DNA of 25,346 nucleotides from Bordetella parapertussis (lineage in GTDB: Bacteria; Pseudomonadota; Gammaproteobacteria; Burkholderiales; Burkholderiaceae_C): assembly GCA_945871945.1 (NCBI GenBank), contig CAMBXY010000005.1:1-25346 (forward strand), given 5' to 3'. Within the stretch, counting starts at the first letter, position 1. Every line of letters begins with the position of its first letter. Positions 16,367 to 23,889 of the stretch are shown here, in pieces. The notes beneath the pieces were generated by a model. The model was not told where the DNA came from, made no database searches, and saw only the letters and a list, made by a program, of their open reading frames with translations. Position numbers and translations under genes: made by a program.

Positions 16367-16394
16367 AAATTATCTCAGGCTTCAAAACCTGCAA
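16367..16394 (-). promoter_or_regulatory. Possible map promoter
   Basis: On the minus strand TTGCAG (16394-16389) is followed after 16 bases by TAATTT (16372-16367), an overlapping alternative -10 being GATAAT (16374-16369). Both are weak matches to sigma70 elements. The -10 ends only five bases before the map ATG, so use of this promoter would give an essentially leaderless message, and no Shine-Dalgarno is seen there. Read-through from mazEF is the alternative source of map transcription. Confidence 0.25.
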
Positions 16395-16440
16395 AGCAAT
16401 GGCTGCTTGCTTCAAAGCCAAAATGCCTTAATTTTTGTGT

Positions 16441-16809
16441 TTAGGCGCAGATCGAAATGATCCCGTTCAACTCTTCGCACGCCGATTCAAATACCGCTGG
16501 TGGTATTTTTTTCCATGCGTGCGGTCGAGCACCACGCTCGCGCCAGGCGAATGATTTTGGCTGATGTGCAAGCACGTAGCAAACCTCCCCCCTAGTTGAG
16601 GTGAACCTCACAGCAAACGGGTTGGTTTCGTTACTGGCTGCATGAGTCATAGGAAGGCCGATAACGAGATTGGTGCGCTCGTTAAACGCCTTAGAGGACA
16701 ACACTAGCATTGGGTGCTCATCCTTCATTTCTGTACCAACCTGCGGGTTGAAGTCTATCCAGATCATGTCGTGCCGATCCGGCACCCAGAGTTTGCCTGG
16801 TGTCGCCAT
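16441..16809 (-). CDS. mazF: MazF/PemK-family toxin (endoribonuclease)
   Basis: A 122-residue PemK/MazF-like toxin. Family proteins cut mRNA at short motifs and stop growth when the antitoxin is lost. The fold is recognisable from HDMIWIDFNPQVGTEMKDEHP near the N-terminus (usual form: GD-I-W-DF-P--G-E----RP), then MLVLSSKAFNERTNLVIGLPMTH, FAVRF, and AHQPKSFAWRERGA, matching the family's DQ-KS-DWR region. The usual GD before the first strand is HD here and the arginine of the RP pair is histidine (EHP), so activity cannot be assumed. ATG at 16809 overlaps the mazE stop as TGATG; a TTG one codon earlier is possible but less likely. Cognate antitoxin lies directly upstream. Confidence 0.88.
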   Translation of the reverse strand: MATPGKLWVPDRHDMIWIDFNPQVGTEMKDEHPMLVLSSKAFNERTNLVIGLPMTHAASNETNPFAVRFTSTRGEVCYVLAHQPKSFAWRERGARPHAWKKIPPAVFESACEELNGIISICA

Positions 16810-17069
16810 CAAAACACTTCAGTGCCTACGCGCCCGGTTGCCATAACTTCGCCACCGTGAATGGTCGGGTCAAATGCTTTGAGCTTTTGAGCCAGAGTTA
16901 ACTTTGGCTTTCCAGTAGAACGCAGAAATACGCCGCCTTCAACCACCTCTACACGAATTGGCTGCCCACGCGTAAAACGAGCCGCCTTGGCAACGGGCGC
17001 GGTGATGCGCACCGCAAGGCCATTTCCCCACTCTTGGACCGTCTGTTCAACTGAAACTGCTGCTGTCAT
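16809..17069 (-). CDS. mazE: MazE/AbrB-like antitoxin
   Basis: An 86-residue protein with an N-terminal swapped-hairpin (AbrB/MazE) DNA-binding domain: VQEWGNGLAVRITAPVAKAA followed by GQPIRVEVVEGGVFLR (about 10-52). The acidic, probably flexible C-terminus (LAQKLKAFDPTIHGGEVM onwards) is the part that wraps and blocks MazF in known pairs. Such antitoxins also repress their own operon. The ATG at 17069 is well supported by a Shine-Dalgarno GAGGTG at 17080-17075, five bases away. It is the first gene of a two-gene unit with mazF and lies downstream of a good promoter with flanking inverted repeats. The pair sits between map and purL, in the only loosely packed part of the window. Confidence 0.88.
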   Translation of the reverse strand: MTAAVSVEQTVQEWGNGLAVRITAPVAKAARFTRGQPIRVEVVEGGVFLRSTGKPKLTLAQKLKAFDPTIHGGEVMATGRVGTEVF

Positions 17070-17088
17070 TTGGACACCTCATTAAAAT

Positions 17089-17137
17089 GTTGATACGAGT
17101 GTATACGCTAAACCATCGTGTGTCAACGCGTATCAAC
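17089..17137. promoter_or_regulatory. Inverted-repeat operator around the mazEF promoter
   Basis: GTTGATACG at 17089-17097 and its exact complement CGTATCAAC at 17129-17137 are nine-base half-sites framing the -35 and -10. Their centres are 40 bases apart, close to four helical turns, so both face the same side of the DNA. A central GTATAC palindrome (17101-17106) overlaps the -10. The layout suits autoregulation by MazE or the MazEF complex, as in known pairs. The repeat is seen directly; its role is inferred. Confidence 0.6.
17098..17126 (-). promoter_or_regulatory. sigma70-type promoter of mazEF
   Basis: On the minus strand a perfect -35 TTGACA (17126-17121) is followed after 17 bases by TACACT (17103-17098), matching four of six positions of the -10 consensus. 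An overlapping TATACA gives a 15-base spacer. Transcription would begin about position 17091, giving a leader of roughly 20 bases that carries the GAGGTG ribosome site of mazE. Confidence 0.7.
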
Positions 17138-17171
17138 ATGCGGTCTGACTATGGTGAAACACCCGCAAGCC

Positions 17172-17460
17172 TTAATTGGGCAACGTGTATTGGTTTTGAT
17201 CACCTTCTTTGGGGTCAAAATAACCAAAACTTTGCCATTGATCCAAAGGCGTTGAGGTCATGTAGTTGCTGGGGTCCATGATGATCTGGATCTTGTCATT
17301 TCCCCAAGGATTGGTTTTTGAATAGGTGGGATCAGTGACTCGGCTTTCGTCTTGCGCGGGTCTGTCTCACTGGACTGAGCATTTTGGCCATGTTCATGAC
17401 CGTAAAATGGAACCGTCAGGATCTTGCTGACCCCGCTTTTGCACCCATCCCCAACCAGGC
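17172..17460 (-). pseudogene. Probable frameshifted 3' remnant of an unrecognised gene
   Basis: The gap between the mazEF operator and purL holds no intact gene but has protein-like sequence on the minus strand. One frame is open from just after a TGA (17369-17367) to a TAA at 17174-17172 and reads VTDPTYSKTNPWGNDKIQII, then MDPSNYMTSTPLDQWQSF and GYFDPKEGDQNQYTLPN, which looks like a natural C-terminus. Further upstream, about 17360-17415, a second frame reads VPFYGHEHGQNAQSSETDP. Beyond that the first frame again reads [18 protein letters not shown], reaching the purL start. Joining the three pieces needs two compensating frameshifts, near 17412 and 17355. There is no start codon with a ribosome site. 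I do not recognise the family. An alternative is chance open reading in a purL leader region. Confidence 0.45.
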
Positions 17461-20400
17461 TTGCCCGTGACCGTTCTGATCAGCACTTTCGAAGGCGGCC
17501 AAGCCTTCAGCCCCTTTAAAACCCAACGATTGCTGCAAAGCTTGCAGCTACAAGCCCCCTCGGTCAGCGGTTTGCAAACGCTGCAGGTTTTTTTGGTGGC
17601 CACCTCCCAAGCTTTGAGCCAAAGCGACAGTGTTCGCATGGCCCGCTTGCTTGATGCGGTTGCAAGTCCTGTCCCTGTTGACCCTTCGCTGGAACAGGTG
17701 TGCTGGGTCTCTGCGCGTGTGGGAACCGTCTCGCCTTGGGCCTCTAAAGCCAGCGACATCGCCCGCAACTGTGGGTTTGCAGTGCAACGTATCGAACGCT
17801 TGGTCCAATACCGCCTGAAAATAAGCGCTGTCCTGACACCCGAACAATGGCTGGCGATTCAAGCTTTGCTGCATGACCGCATGACCGAATCTTTGTGGCA
17901 CATCCAGCAGGAATCCCATGCGCTGTTCCAGCCTTTGTCTGCCCTTGCCCTGAGTTTTGTCGATATACAAGCCCAGGGTCGCCAAGCTTTGGTGCAGGCC
18001 AATACCGATTCGGGCTTGGCTTTGGCCGAGGATGAAATTGACTATTTGCTGCAGGCCTTCACCCACATGGGGCGCAACCCCAGCGACGCTGAGTTGATGA
18101 TGTTCGCCCAAGCCAACAGCGAGCACTGTCGCCACAAAATTTTCAACGCCAGTTTCAGCATCGACGGCCTTGCCCAAAGCCACAGCATGTTTGGCATGAT
18201 TCGCCACACCCACGCCACCTCACCCCAACATACGGTGGTGGCCTACTCCGACAACGCGGCCATCATGAAGGGCCACACAGTTGAAAAATTTGCGGCTCCC
18301 TTGACCGGTTTCATGCCGCGCTATGACAAGTCGCCGGGTGTGCAACATATTTTGATGAAAGTGGAAACCCATAACCACCCCACCGCTATTGCTCCTTTCC
18401 CCGGTGCTGCCACGGGTGCGGGCGGCGAAATCCGCGACGAAGGCGCCACTGGGCGCGGCGCCAAGCCCAAGGCGGGATTGACCGGTTTTAGCGTGTCTAA
18501 GCTGTGGGGCAGCAGTCTGGGCCGACCGGCGCACATGGCCAGTGCATTGCAGATCATGACCGAGGGCCCTTTGGGCGGCGCGGCCTTCAACAATGAATTT
18601 GGTCGTCCCAATCTTTTAGGCTATTTCCGCGAATACGAGCAAGTGGTTGACGGCGTGCAACGCGGCTACCACAAGCCCATCATGATCGCCGGTGGCATAG
18701 GCGTGGTGCAGCGCGAGCTGACCCGAAAAATTGAATTCCCACCGGGTACCCTGTTGATTCAACTCGGCGGCCCTGGCATGCGCATTGGCATGGGCGGGGG
18801 TGCTGCCAGTTCCTTGGCCAGCGGCAGCAACAGCGTGGCCTTGGATTTCGATTCCGTGCAACGCGGCAACCCCGAGATTCAGCGCCGCGCCCAAGAGGTC
18901 ATCAACCATTGCAATGCATTGGGTGCGATGACCCCCATACTCGCCATCCACGATGTGGGCGCGGGTGGTTTATCCAATGCTTTTCCCGAGTTGGTGAATG
19001 ATGCAGGACGCGGCGCACGCTTTGATTTGCGCCAAGTGCATTTGGAAGAATCAGGCATGTCGGCGCGTGAAATTTGGAGCAACGAAAGCCAAGAGCGCTA
19101 TGTCTTGGCCATCGATCCCCAGTCTTTGCCGCAGTTTGCTTTCTTTTGTGAGCGCGAGCGTTGCCCGTTCTCGGTGGTGGGCAAAGCCACGGCCAAGCCG
19201 CAATTGGTGGTGAAAGACGCTGCGGCCATCACGCCGGTGGACATGCCGCTGGAGGTGCTGCTGGGCAAACCACCCAAGATGCAGCGTGATGTGCAACGAA
19301 TCCAGCGGCATTCACCTCCTTTAAATTTGACCGATGTGGGTTTGCAAGACGCGCTGATTCAGGTCTTGTCGCATCCCACGGTGGCCAGCAAACGGTTTTT
19401 GATCACCATTGGCGACCGAACTGTCGGTGGCTTAAGCCACCGCGACCCCATGGTGGGTCCGTGGCAAGTGCCGGTGGCCGACTGCGCCATCACCTTGGCT
19501 GATTTCCAAGGCCATGCGGGCGAGGCCATGAGCATGGGCGAGCGCACCCCCATCGCCGCGCTCAACCCCGCAGCATCTGGGCGCATGGCGGTGGCCGAGG
19601 CCATCACCAATTTGCTTGCTGCACCTTTTCAGATGGACAGGGTCAAGCTCTCCGCCAATTGGATGGCCGCCTGCGGCGAGGCGGGCGAAGACGCTGCCCT
19701 TTACGACACGGTCAAAGCCGTGGGGTTAGAGCTGTGTCCCGCCTTGGGTATTTCCATACCCGTGGGCAAAGACAGCTTGTCCATGCGCACCCGTTGGAGC
19801 GAGCAGGGCGCGCAAAGGCAAGTGACCTCGCCGGTCAGTTTGATCGTCACTGCGTTTGTGTCTTTGGACGATGTGCGCGGCAATTTAACCCCGCAGCTTC
19901 AATCGACCTCAGACAGCAGCTTGGTGTTGATCGATTTAGGCAAGGGCCAAAAGCGCATGGGGGCCAGCATGCTGGCGCAAATCTTGGACCAAGCCGGTGG
20001 AGCCACCCCCGACCTTGATGACCCGCAAGACTTGCTGCATCTGGTTCATGCCATCAATGATTTACGACAACAAGGCCTGCTTTTGGCTTACCACGACAAG
20101 AGCGATGGCGGCCTGTGGGCCACAGTCTGTGAAATGGCGTTTGCAGGCCAAGTGGGCGTAGACCTGAATATCGATTTACTGGTCACAGAAGGTGACGGCG
20201 TGAGCGACAGCCGAGCCGACCATGGCGACAGCAAAAACTGGGCACAACAAGTGGGTGCCAGACGCGAAGAGCTTAGCTTGCAAGCCTTGTTGAATGAAGA
20301 GTTGGGTGTGGTGATCCAAGTGACCACGGACCAACGCGACACCGTAATGCAAATTTTGCGGCAACACGGTTTGTCGGCCCACAGCCATGTGATTGGCAAG

Positions 20401-21429
20401 ACCCGCAAAGCCTCAGCCAACACGCCTGCTGCCATCACGGTGTGGCGTGACGCCAAGGAAATTTTTGCGGCGGGGTTGCTTGACCTGCATCAAGTCTGGG
20501 ACAGCGTGAGTTGGAAAATCGCTCGCGAACGCGACAACCCTGATTGCGCCGATGCCGAACATGCTGCTGCGGGCGACCCCAGCGACCCAGGTTTGCACCT
20601 TTACTTGCCGCCTCATTTTTTTGACCCGCCCCCCACATCTGCTTTTGTTCACACTGCACGCCCGAGGGTGGCGGTGCTGCGCGAGCAGGGCGTGAATTCA
20701 CATGTGGAAATGGCCTACGCTTTCACTGAAGCAGGTTTTGAGGCTTACGACATTCACATGACCGACTTGCAACAAGGCCGAGCCTCTTTGAAAGATTTTC
20801 AAGGCTTGGTGGCCTGCGGCGGCTTCAGCTACGGCGACACCTTGGGCGCGGGCGTGGGCTGGGCAAGGAGTATTTTGTTTAACAACGCGCTCAACGATCA
20901 ATTCCAAGCTTTTTTTGAGCGGCAAAACAGCTTTGGCTTGGGCGTGTGCAATGGCTGTCAAATGTTTGCCGAACTGGTCCAAATCATCCCAGGTGCTGCG
21001 CACTGGCCGCGCTTCACGCACAACCAAAGCGAGCGTTTTGAAGCCCGCTTGGCGATGGTTGAGGTGCTGGATTCTCCGAGTCTGTTTTTCAAGGGCATGG
21101 CGGGGGCCAGAGCGCCTATCGCGGTCGCCCATGGCGAAGGTTTTGCCAATTTCTCGCAACAAGGTGATGCGGCCCAAGTGTTGGCCGCCATGCGCTTTGT
21201 CGACAACCATGGTCGTGCCACACAGGCTTATCCCTTCAACCCCAATGGCAGCCATGACGGCCTGACCGCGGTTACCACCGCCGACGGGCGCTTCACCGCC
21301 ATGATGCCGCACCCCGAGAGAGTCTTTAGAAAACTTCAATTCAGCTATGACCCCTCTGATGTGCAAGAGGGCTCAGACTTCAGCCTGTGGATGGGTTTGT
21401 GGCGAAATGCCCGTGCTTGGATAACTTGA
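17461..21429 (+). CDS. purL: Phosphoribosylformylglycinamidine synthase PurL (large form)
   Basis: A 1322-residue single-chain enzyme catalysing the fourth step of purine synthesis: FGAR + ATP + glutamine to FGAM. The N-terminal and linker domains span about 1-220, with [16 protein letters not shown] near 217. The synthetase core follows ([39 protein letters not shown]). The C-terminal class I glutaminase has nucleophile C1163 in GVCNGCQMF and H1284/E1286 in MMPHPER, close to the E. coli residue positions. The protein begins [15 protein letters not shown], matching the usual N-terminal strand. The start is not ATG: TTG at 17461 or GTG at 17467 are the candidates, neither with a clear Shine-Dalgarno, and no in-frame ATG lies just upstream. 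It stands alone, as is usual in this order. Confidence 0.96.
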   Translation: MPVTVLISTFEGGQAFSPFKTQRLLQSLQLQAPSVSGLQTLQVFLVATSQALSQSDSVRMARLLDAVASPVPVDPSLEQVCWVSARVGTVSPWASKASDIARNCGFAVQRIERLVQYRLKISAVLTPEQWLAIQALLHDRMTESLWHIQQESHALFQPLSALALSFVDIQAQGRQALVQANTDSGLALAEDEIDYLLQAFTHMGRNPSDAELMMFAQANSEHCRHKIFNASFSIDGLAQSHSMFGMIRHTHATSPQHTVVAYSDNAAIMKGHTVEKFAAPLTGFMPRYDKSPGVQHILMKVETHNHPTAIAPFPGAATGAGGEIRDEGATGRGAKPKAGLTGFSVSKLWGSSLGRPAHMASALQIMTEGPLGGAAFNNEFGRPNLLGYFREYEQVVDGVQRGYHKPIMIAGGIGVVQRELTRKIEFPPGTLLIQLGGPGMRIGMGGGAASSLASGSNSVALDFDSVQRGNPEIQRRAQEVINHCNALGAMTPILAIHDVGAGGLSNAFPELVNDAGRGARFDLRQVHLEESGMSAREIWSNESQERYVLAIDPQSLPQFAFFCERERCPFSVVGKATAKPQLVVKDAAAITPVDMPLEVLLGKPPKMQRDVQRIQRHSPPLNLTDVGLQDALIQVLSHPTVASKRFLITIGDRTVGGLSHRDPMVGPWQVPVADCAITLADFQGHAGEAMSMGERTPIAALNPAASGRMAVAEAITNLLAAPFQMDRVKLSANWMAACGEAGEDAALYDTVKAVGLELCPALGISIPVGKDSLSMRTRWSEQGAQRQVTSPVSLIVTAFVSLDDVRGNLTPQLQSTSDSSLVLIDLGKGQKRMGASMLAQILDQAGGATPDLDDPQDLLHLVHAINDLRQQGLLLAYHDKSDGGLWATVCEMAFAGQVGVDLNIDLLVTEGDGVSDSRADHGDSKNWAQQVGARREELSLQALLNEELGVVIQVTTDQRDTVMQILRQHGLSAHSHVIGKTRKASANTPAAITVWRDAKEIFAAGLLDLHQVWDSVSWKIARERDNPDCADAEHAAAGDPSDPGLHLYLPPHFFDPPPTSAFVHTARPRVAVLREQGVNSHVEMAYAFTEAGFEAYDIHMTDLQQGRASLKDFQGLVACGGFSYGDTLGAGVGWARSILFNNALNDQFQAFFERQNSFGLGVCNGCQMFAELVQIIPGAAHWPRFTHNQSERFEARLAMVEVLDSPSLFFKGMAGARAPIAVAHGEGFANFSQQGDAAQVLAAMRFVDNHGRATQAYPFNPNGSHDGLTAVTTADGRFTAMMPHPERVFRKLQFSYDPSDVQEGSDFSLWMGLWRNARAWIT

Positions 21430-21463
21430 TAATTAACAAAATTAATGTAGGATCAACAAACAT

Positions 21464-21799
21464 ATGAGTTTGACCCGCGACCGAGAACTTGCTGATACTT
21501 TATACGCCTTGGTGGAACTCACTGAGCACCTCAAACACGACCTGAATTTGCTGGTTCACGCTTTGCAAGAAGCACAGCACGCTGAAACGGGGTTGGCTGC
21601 CAACACCGACCAAGCCAACCAAGCTTTGGCCAAAACGCAGCTTGTGCACCAAAAAATTGAATCGGTGATCAAGTTGTTGCTGCACAACCATACGGACGCG
21701 ACCAGCATACTCAACGAATTTGAAAAGATTCGCACCACCAAGTTGCTGACCAGCGAAACCTTCAGCTTGGCGCATATTCTCAAAGTCCAACAGAAATAA
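21464..21799 (+). CDS. Small helical protein of unknown function
   Basis: 111 residues, not recognised. The sequence is soluble, Leu/Gln/His/Lys-rich and predicted by eye to be nearly all helical with heptad-like spacing (TLYALVELTEHLKHDLNLLVHALQEAQ, then LVHQKIESVIKLLLHNHTDATSIL), suggesting a short coiled coil or helical bundle. There is no signal peptide, membrane segment or cysteine pair. The start ATG at 21464 has AGGATC at 21449-21454, nine bases away, as a modest ribosome site. The same stretch could be a -10 (TAGGAT, 21448-21453) with TTGATA at 21426-21431 as -35, 16 bases apart, so it may have its own promoter overlapping the purL stop. It ends at a hairpin shared with the opposing ppiC gene. 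Length, codon use and the terminator support a real gene. Confidence 0.7.
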   Translation: MSLTRDRELADTLYALVELTEHLKHDLNLLVHALQEAQHAETGLAANTDQANQALAKTQLVHQKIESVIKLLLHNHTDATSILNEFEKIRTTKLLTSETFSLAHILKVQQK

Positions 21800-21803
21800 A
21801 AAA

Positions 21804-21819
21804 TGCCCTAGAAAGGGCA
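21804..21819. terminator. Rho-independent terminator between convergent genes
   Basis: TGCCCT (21804-21809), loop AGAA, AGGGCA (21814-21819) form a six-base-pair perfect stem. Read on the minus strand it is followed by TTTTTTATTT, a strong U-tract, so it should end the selO-to-ppiC transcript. Read on the plus strand it is followed by CTTTAGCTT, a poor U-tract, so it may weakly end the purL side as well. It lies in the 43-base gap between the stops of the two convergent genes. Confidence 0.8.
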
Positions 21820-21842
21820 CTTTAGCTTGTGCAGAAAAGGCT

Positions 21843-22628
21843 TTATTCGATCTTGGCTTTTTCGCGCAAGCTTTGCTGATACTCGGTCAATTTGCCTTGC
21901 TGCATTTGCTGAAGAATTTGCGGCTTCACTTCATCAAACTTAGGCACGGGTGTTTCGCGGGTGTCGTCTAAGCGGATGATGTGAAAACCAAATTGGGTCT
22001 TCACTGCTGTGTCGGTGAATTGGCCCTTTTTGAGCGCCACCATGGCTTGGGAGAACTCTTTGACAAAGCTGCCGGGATTGGCCCAATCGAGGTCGCCGCC
22101 ATTGGCACCAGAACCTGGATCTTTGGATTGCTTTTTGGCGATGTCTTCAAACTTCCCACCTTTTTTCAAGCTGGCAATGATGGCCTTGGCTTGATCTTCT
22201 TTTTCCACCAAGATGTGGCGTGCGCGGTATTCTTTGCCGCTGCTGCTGGCGATAAATTTGTCGTATTCGGCTTTGACATCATCCTCGCTGATGGGATTGG
22301 TTTTTTGGTATTGGTTGAACAACTCACGAATCAAAATACTTTGCTTGGCAAGTTCAAGTTGAATTTTGTAATCATCAGAGCCGTCCAAGCTTTGCTTTTC
22401 AGCTTCTTGCATGAATATTTCACGCATGATGACTTCTTCGCGAAGTTGCTGCTCCATTTCCGGCGTCACCGAACGGCCAGAACGCTCGAGCTGAGCGGCC
22501 AACATATTCAAACGGCTTTTGGGAACCGCTTTGCCATTCACGATGGCGACATTTTGCGCATGCAGTGCAATGCTTGAAAGGCTTAAAACGGCCGCTGCGA
22601 CTGCGCGGGGAAGAAAAGAAAATCTCAT
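21843..22628 (-). CDS. Periplasmic parvulin-type peptidyl-prolyl isomerase (PpiC/SurA-like)
   Basis: 261 residues with an N-terminal signal peptide (MRFSFLPRAVAAAVLSLSS, probable cleavage after LHA at residue 24), so exported to the periplasm. A SurA-like helical chaperone region spans about 30-125. The parvulin rotamase domain covers about 130-225 with EYRARHILVE, SKDPGSGANGGDLDW and TQFGFHIIRLDD, all strong family markers. It catalyses cis-trans isomerisation of proline bonds and probably helps fold exported or outer-membrane proteins. It is the last gene of the selO-msrB-yciB-bolA-ppiC run, 19 bases after bolA, and ends at a hairpin terminator. It is much shorter than SurA and has one rotamase domain only. 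No lipobox cysteine is seen. Confidence 0.92.
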   Translation of the reverse strand: MRFSFLPRAVAAAVLSLSSIALHAQNVAIVNGKAVPKSRLNMLAAQLERSGRSVTPEMEQQLREEVIMREIFMQEAEKQSLDGSDDYKIQLELAKQSILIRELFNQYQKTNPISEDDVKAEYDKFIASSSGKEYRARHILVEKEDQAKAIIASLKKGGKFEDIAKKQSKDPGSGANGGDLDWANPGSFVKEFSQAMVALKKGQFTDTAVKTQFGFHIIRLDDTRETPVPKFDEVKPQILQQMQQGKLTEYQQSLREKAKIE

Positions 22629-22647
22629 GAAGGGGTCTTTCGGAGTA

Positions 22648-22920
22648 TTAAATAGAGGGGTCTACAACTTCTATGGCCAGAGCGTGGAGACCCTGGGCAA
22701 TAAATGCTTGGAGGCAATCATACACAAGCCGGTGTTTGGCCACTCTGCTGAGGCCATTGAACCCCGTGCAGCCAATACGCACCCGAAAATGCGTGCCTTG
22801 GCCTGTGCCGTCAGAACCGCTGTGACCTGCGTGGTCGGCGCTTTCGTCCCAAACTTTCAGCTCAAAAGGGCTTAATTGCTGGCGCAAGGCCTGCTCGAGT
22901 TGCTCGGCGTTGATGTTCAT
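22648..22920 (-). CDS. bolA: BolA family protein
   Basis: A 90-residue small KH-like protein. The family pattern is clear: VWDESADHAGHSG (the HAGH segment contains a conserved metal/cluster-contacting region), GTHFRVRIGCTGFNGLSRVAKHRLVYDCL with the conserved RV--HR-VY helix, and a terminal LHALAIEV. BolA proteins work with monothiol glutaredoxins in iron-sulphur handling and can affect transcription and morphology. The HAGH and RV-KHRLVY forms favour the BolA branch over IbaG. The start shares ATGA with the yciB stop, so it belongs to the same operon. No glutaredoxin gene is in view. Confidence 0.9.
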   Translation of the reverse strand: MNINAEQLEQALRQQLSPFELKVWDESADHAGHSGSDGTGQGTHFRVRIGCTGFNGLSRVAKHRLVYDCLQAFIAQGLHALAIEVVDPSI

Positions 22921-23471
22921 GGGGCCTCCTCGGTCTTGGTTTCATCGGTTTTGATGTGGCGGCTTAAATACAAGGCCTGCGCCACCACAAACACCAGCAT
23001 CAAACCCATGCCGCCAAACAGTTTGTAGCTGACCCAGGTGTCTAGGTCGAAATTGAACGCCACCCACAAATTGAGCACACCCATGGCCGCAAAAAAACCG
23101 CTCCAGGCCCACAGCAGTCGCAACCATATGTCGTCAGGCAGTTCGATTTGCGCACCCATCAAGCTGCGTAAAAAATTGCGTTTCATCACGAAATGACCCA
23201 AGATCAGCGCCGCCCCCATGAGCCAATACAGCACAGTGGGTTTCCATTTGATGAACATGTCGTCGTGAAACACCAAGGTCGCACCGCCAAACAAAACAAT
23301 GATGACCAAACTGATCCACTGCATGGGCTCGACCTTGCCATGGCGGAAATGCAGCCAGCCAATTTGCAGCAAAGTTGCTGCAATGGCGACCGCCGTGGCG
23401 ACATAAATACCAGCCAGTTTGAAGGTGATGAAAAACAGGGCGATGGGCAAAAAATCGGTGAGCAACTTCAT
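22917..23471 (-). CDS. yciB: Inner membrane septation protein YciB (IspZ/IspA family)
   Basis: A 184-residue polytopic inner membrane protein with about five hydrophobic segments. It begins MKLLTDFLPIALFFITFKLAGIYVATA, the typical N-terminus of the YciB/intracellular septation protein A family. Other family markers are FGGATLVFHDDMFIKWKPTVLYWLMGAALI and the later NLWVAFNFDLDTWVSYKLFGGMGLM. The family is linked to cell-envelope integrity and septation; its chemical role is not known. The ATG follows the msrB stop by one base and its stop overlaps bolA as ATGA. The C-terminal tail (KTDETKTEEAP) is acidic and likely cytoplasmic. Confidence 0.93.
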   Translation of the reverse strand: MKLLTDFLPIALFFITFKLAGIYVATAVAIAATLLQIGWLHFRHGKVEPMQWISLVIIVLFGGATLVFHDDMFIKWKPTVLYWLMGAALILGHFVMKRNFLRSLMGAQIELPDDIWLRLLWAWSGFFAAMGVLNLWVAFNFDLDTWVSYKLFGGMGLMLVFVVAQALYLSRHIKTDETKTEEAP

Positions 23472-23472
23472 A

Positions 23473-23889
23473 TCAAATCTTGTCCTGAGGGGCGAACTGC
23501 AAAGCCGCCGAATTCATGCAGTAGCGCAATCCGGTGGGCGCGGGGCCGTCATTAAACACATGGCCTAAATGCGCCCCGCAGTTGGCGCACACGGTTTCTG
23601 TGCGCACCATGCCGTGGGCACGGTCTACGCGTTCCTCTATAGCGCCAGGCAATGCGCTTTGGTAAAAACTGGGCCAGCCGCAACCCGAGTCAAACTTGGT
23701 GCTGTCATCAAACAGCAAGGCGTCACAACAAATACAGTTGTAGTGGCCTTTGGCCCAATGGTCTTCATAGCGGCCAGTGAAAGCACGTTCGGTGGCGGCT
23801 TGGCGAGTGACTTCATAGGCCAAGGCTTCAGCGTCTTTGCCTGCCAGCAAAGCGCGCCACTCTTGTGGGGTTTTATCGGGATGTGTCAT
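23473..23889 (-). CDS. msrB: Peptide-methionine (R)-S-oxide reductase MsrB
   Basis: 138 residues from ATG 23889, which shares ATGA with the selO stop; an in-frame start 33 bases upstream would add a non-conserved leader read from inside selO. MsrB reduces the R form of oxidised methionine in proteins. Two CxxC zinc pairs are visible (C52/C55 in [10 protein letters not shown] and C101/C104 in [12 protein letters not shown]), the substrate loop [10 protein letters not shown] is at 69-77, and the catalytic cysteine is C124 in [11 protein letters not shown]. It has no signal peptide, so it is cytosolic. Pairing with selO, also linked to oxidative stress, fits a redox-protection theme for this operon. 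Confidence 0.96.
   Translation of the reverse strand: MTHPDKTPQEWRALLAGKDAEALAYEVTRQAATERAFTGRYEDHWAKGHYNCICCDALLFDDSTKFDSGCGWPSFYQSALPGAIEERVDRAHGMVRTETVCANCGAHLGHVFNDGPAPTGLRYCMNSAALQFAPQDKI

Noticed and set aside
17087..17281. 64-residue plus-strand open frame in the mazE-purL gap
   Set aside because: Starts inside the mazEF operator, has no ribosome site, and runs opposite to the more protein-like minus-strand remnant.
17394..17768. 124-residue minus-strand open frame covering the purL 5' end
   Set aside because: Most of it is a mirror of purL codons. Only its last 20 or so codons, outside purL, may belong to the gene remnant described at 17172-17460.
20698..21366. 222-residue open frame on the minus strand
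   Set aside because: Antisense to the glutaminase domain of purL, where all catalytic residues are intact.
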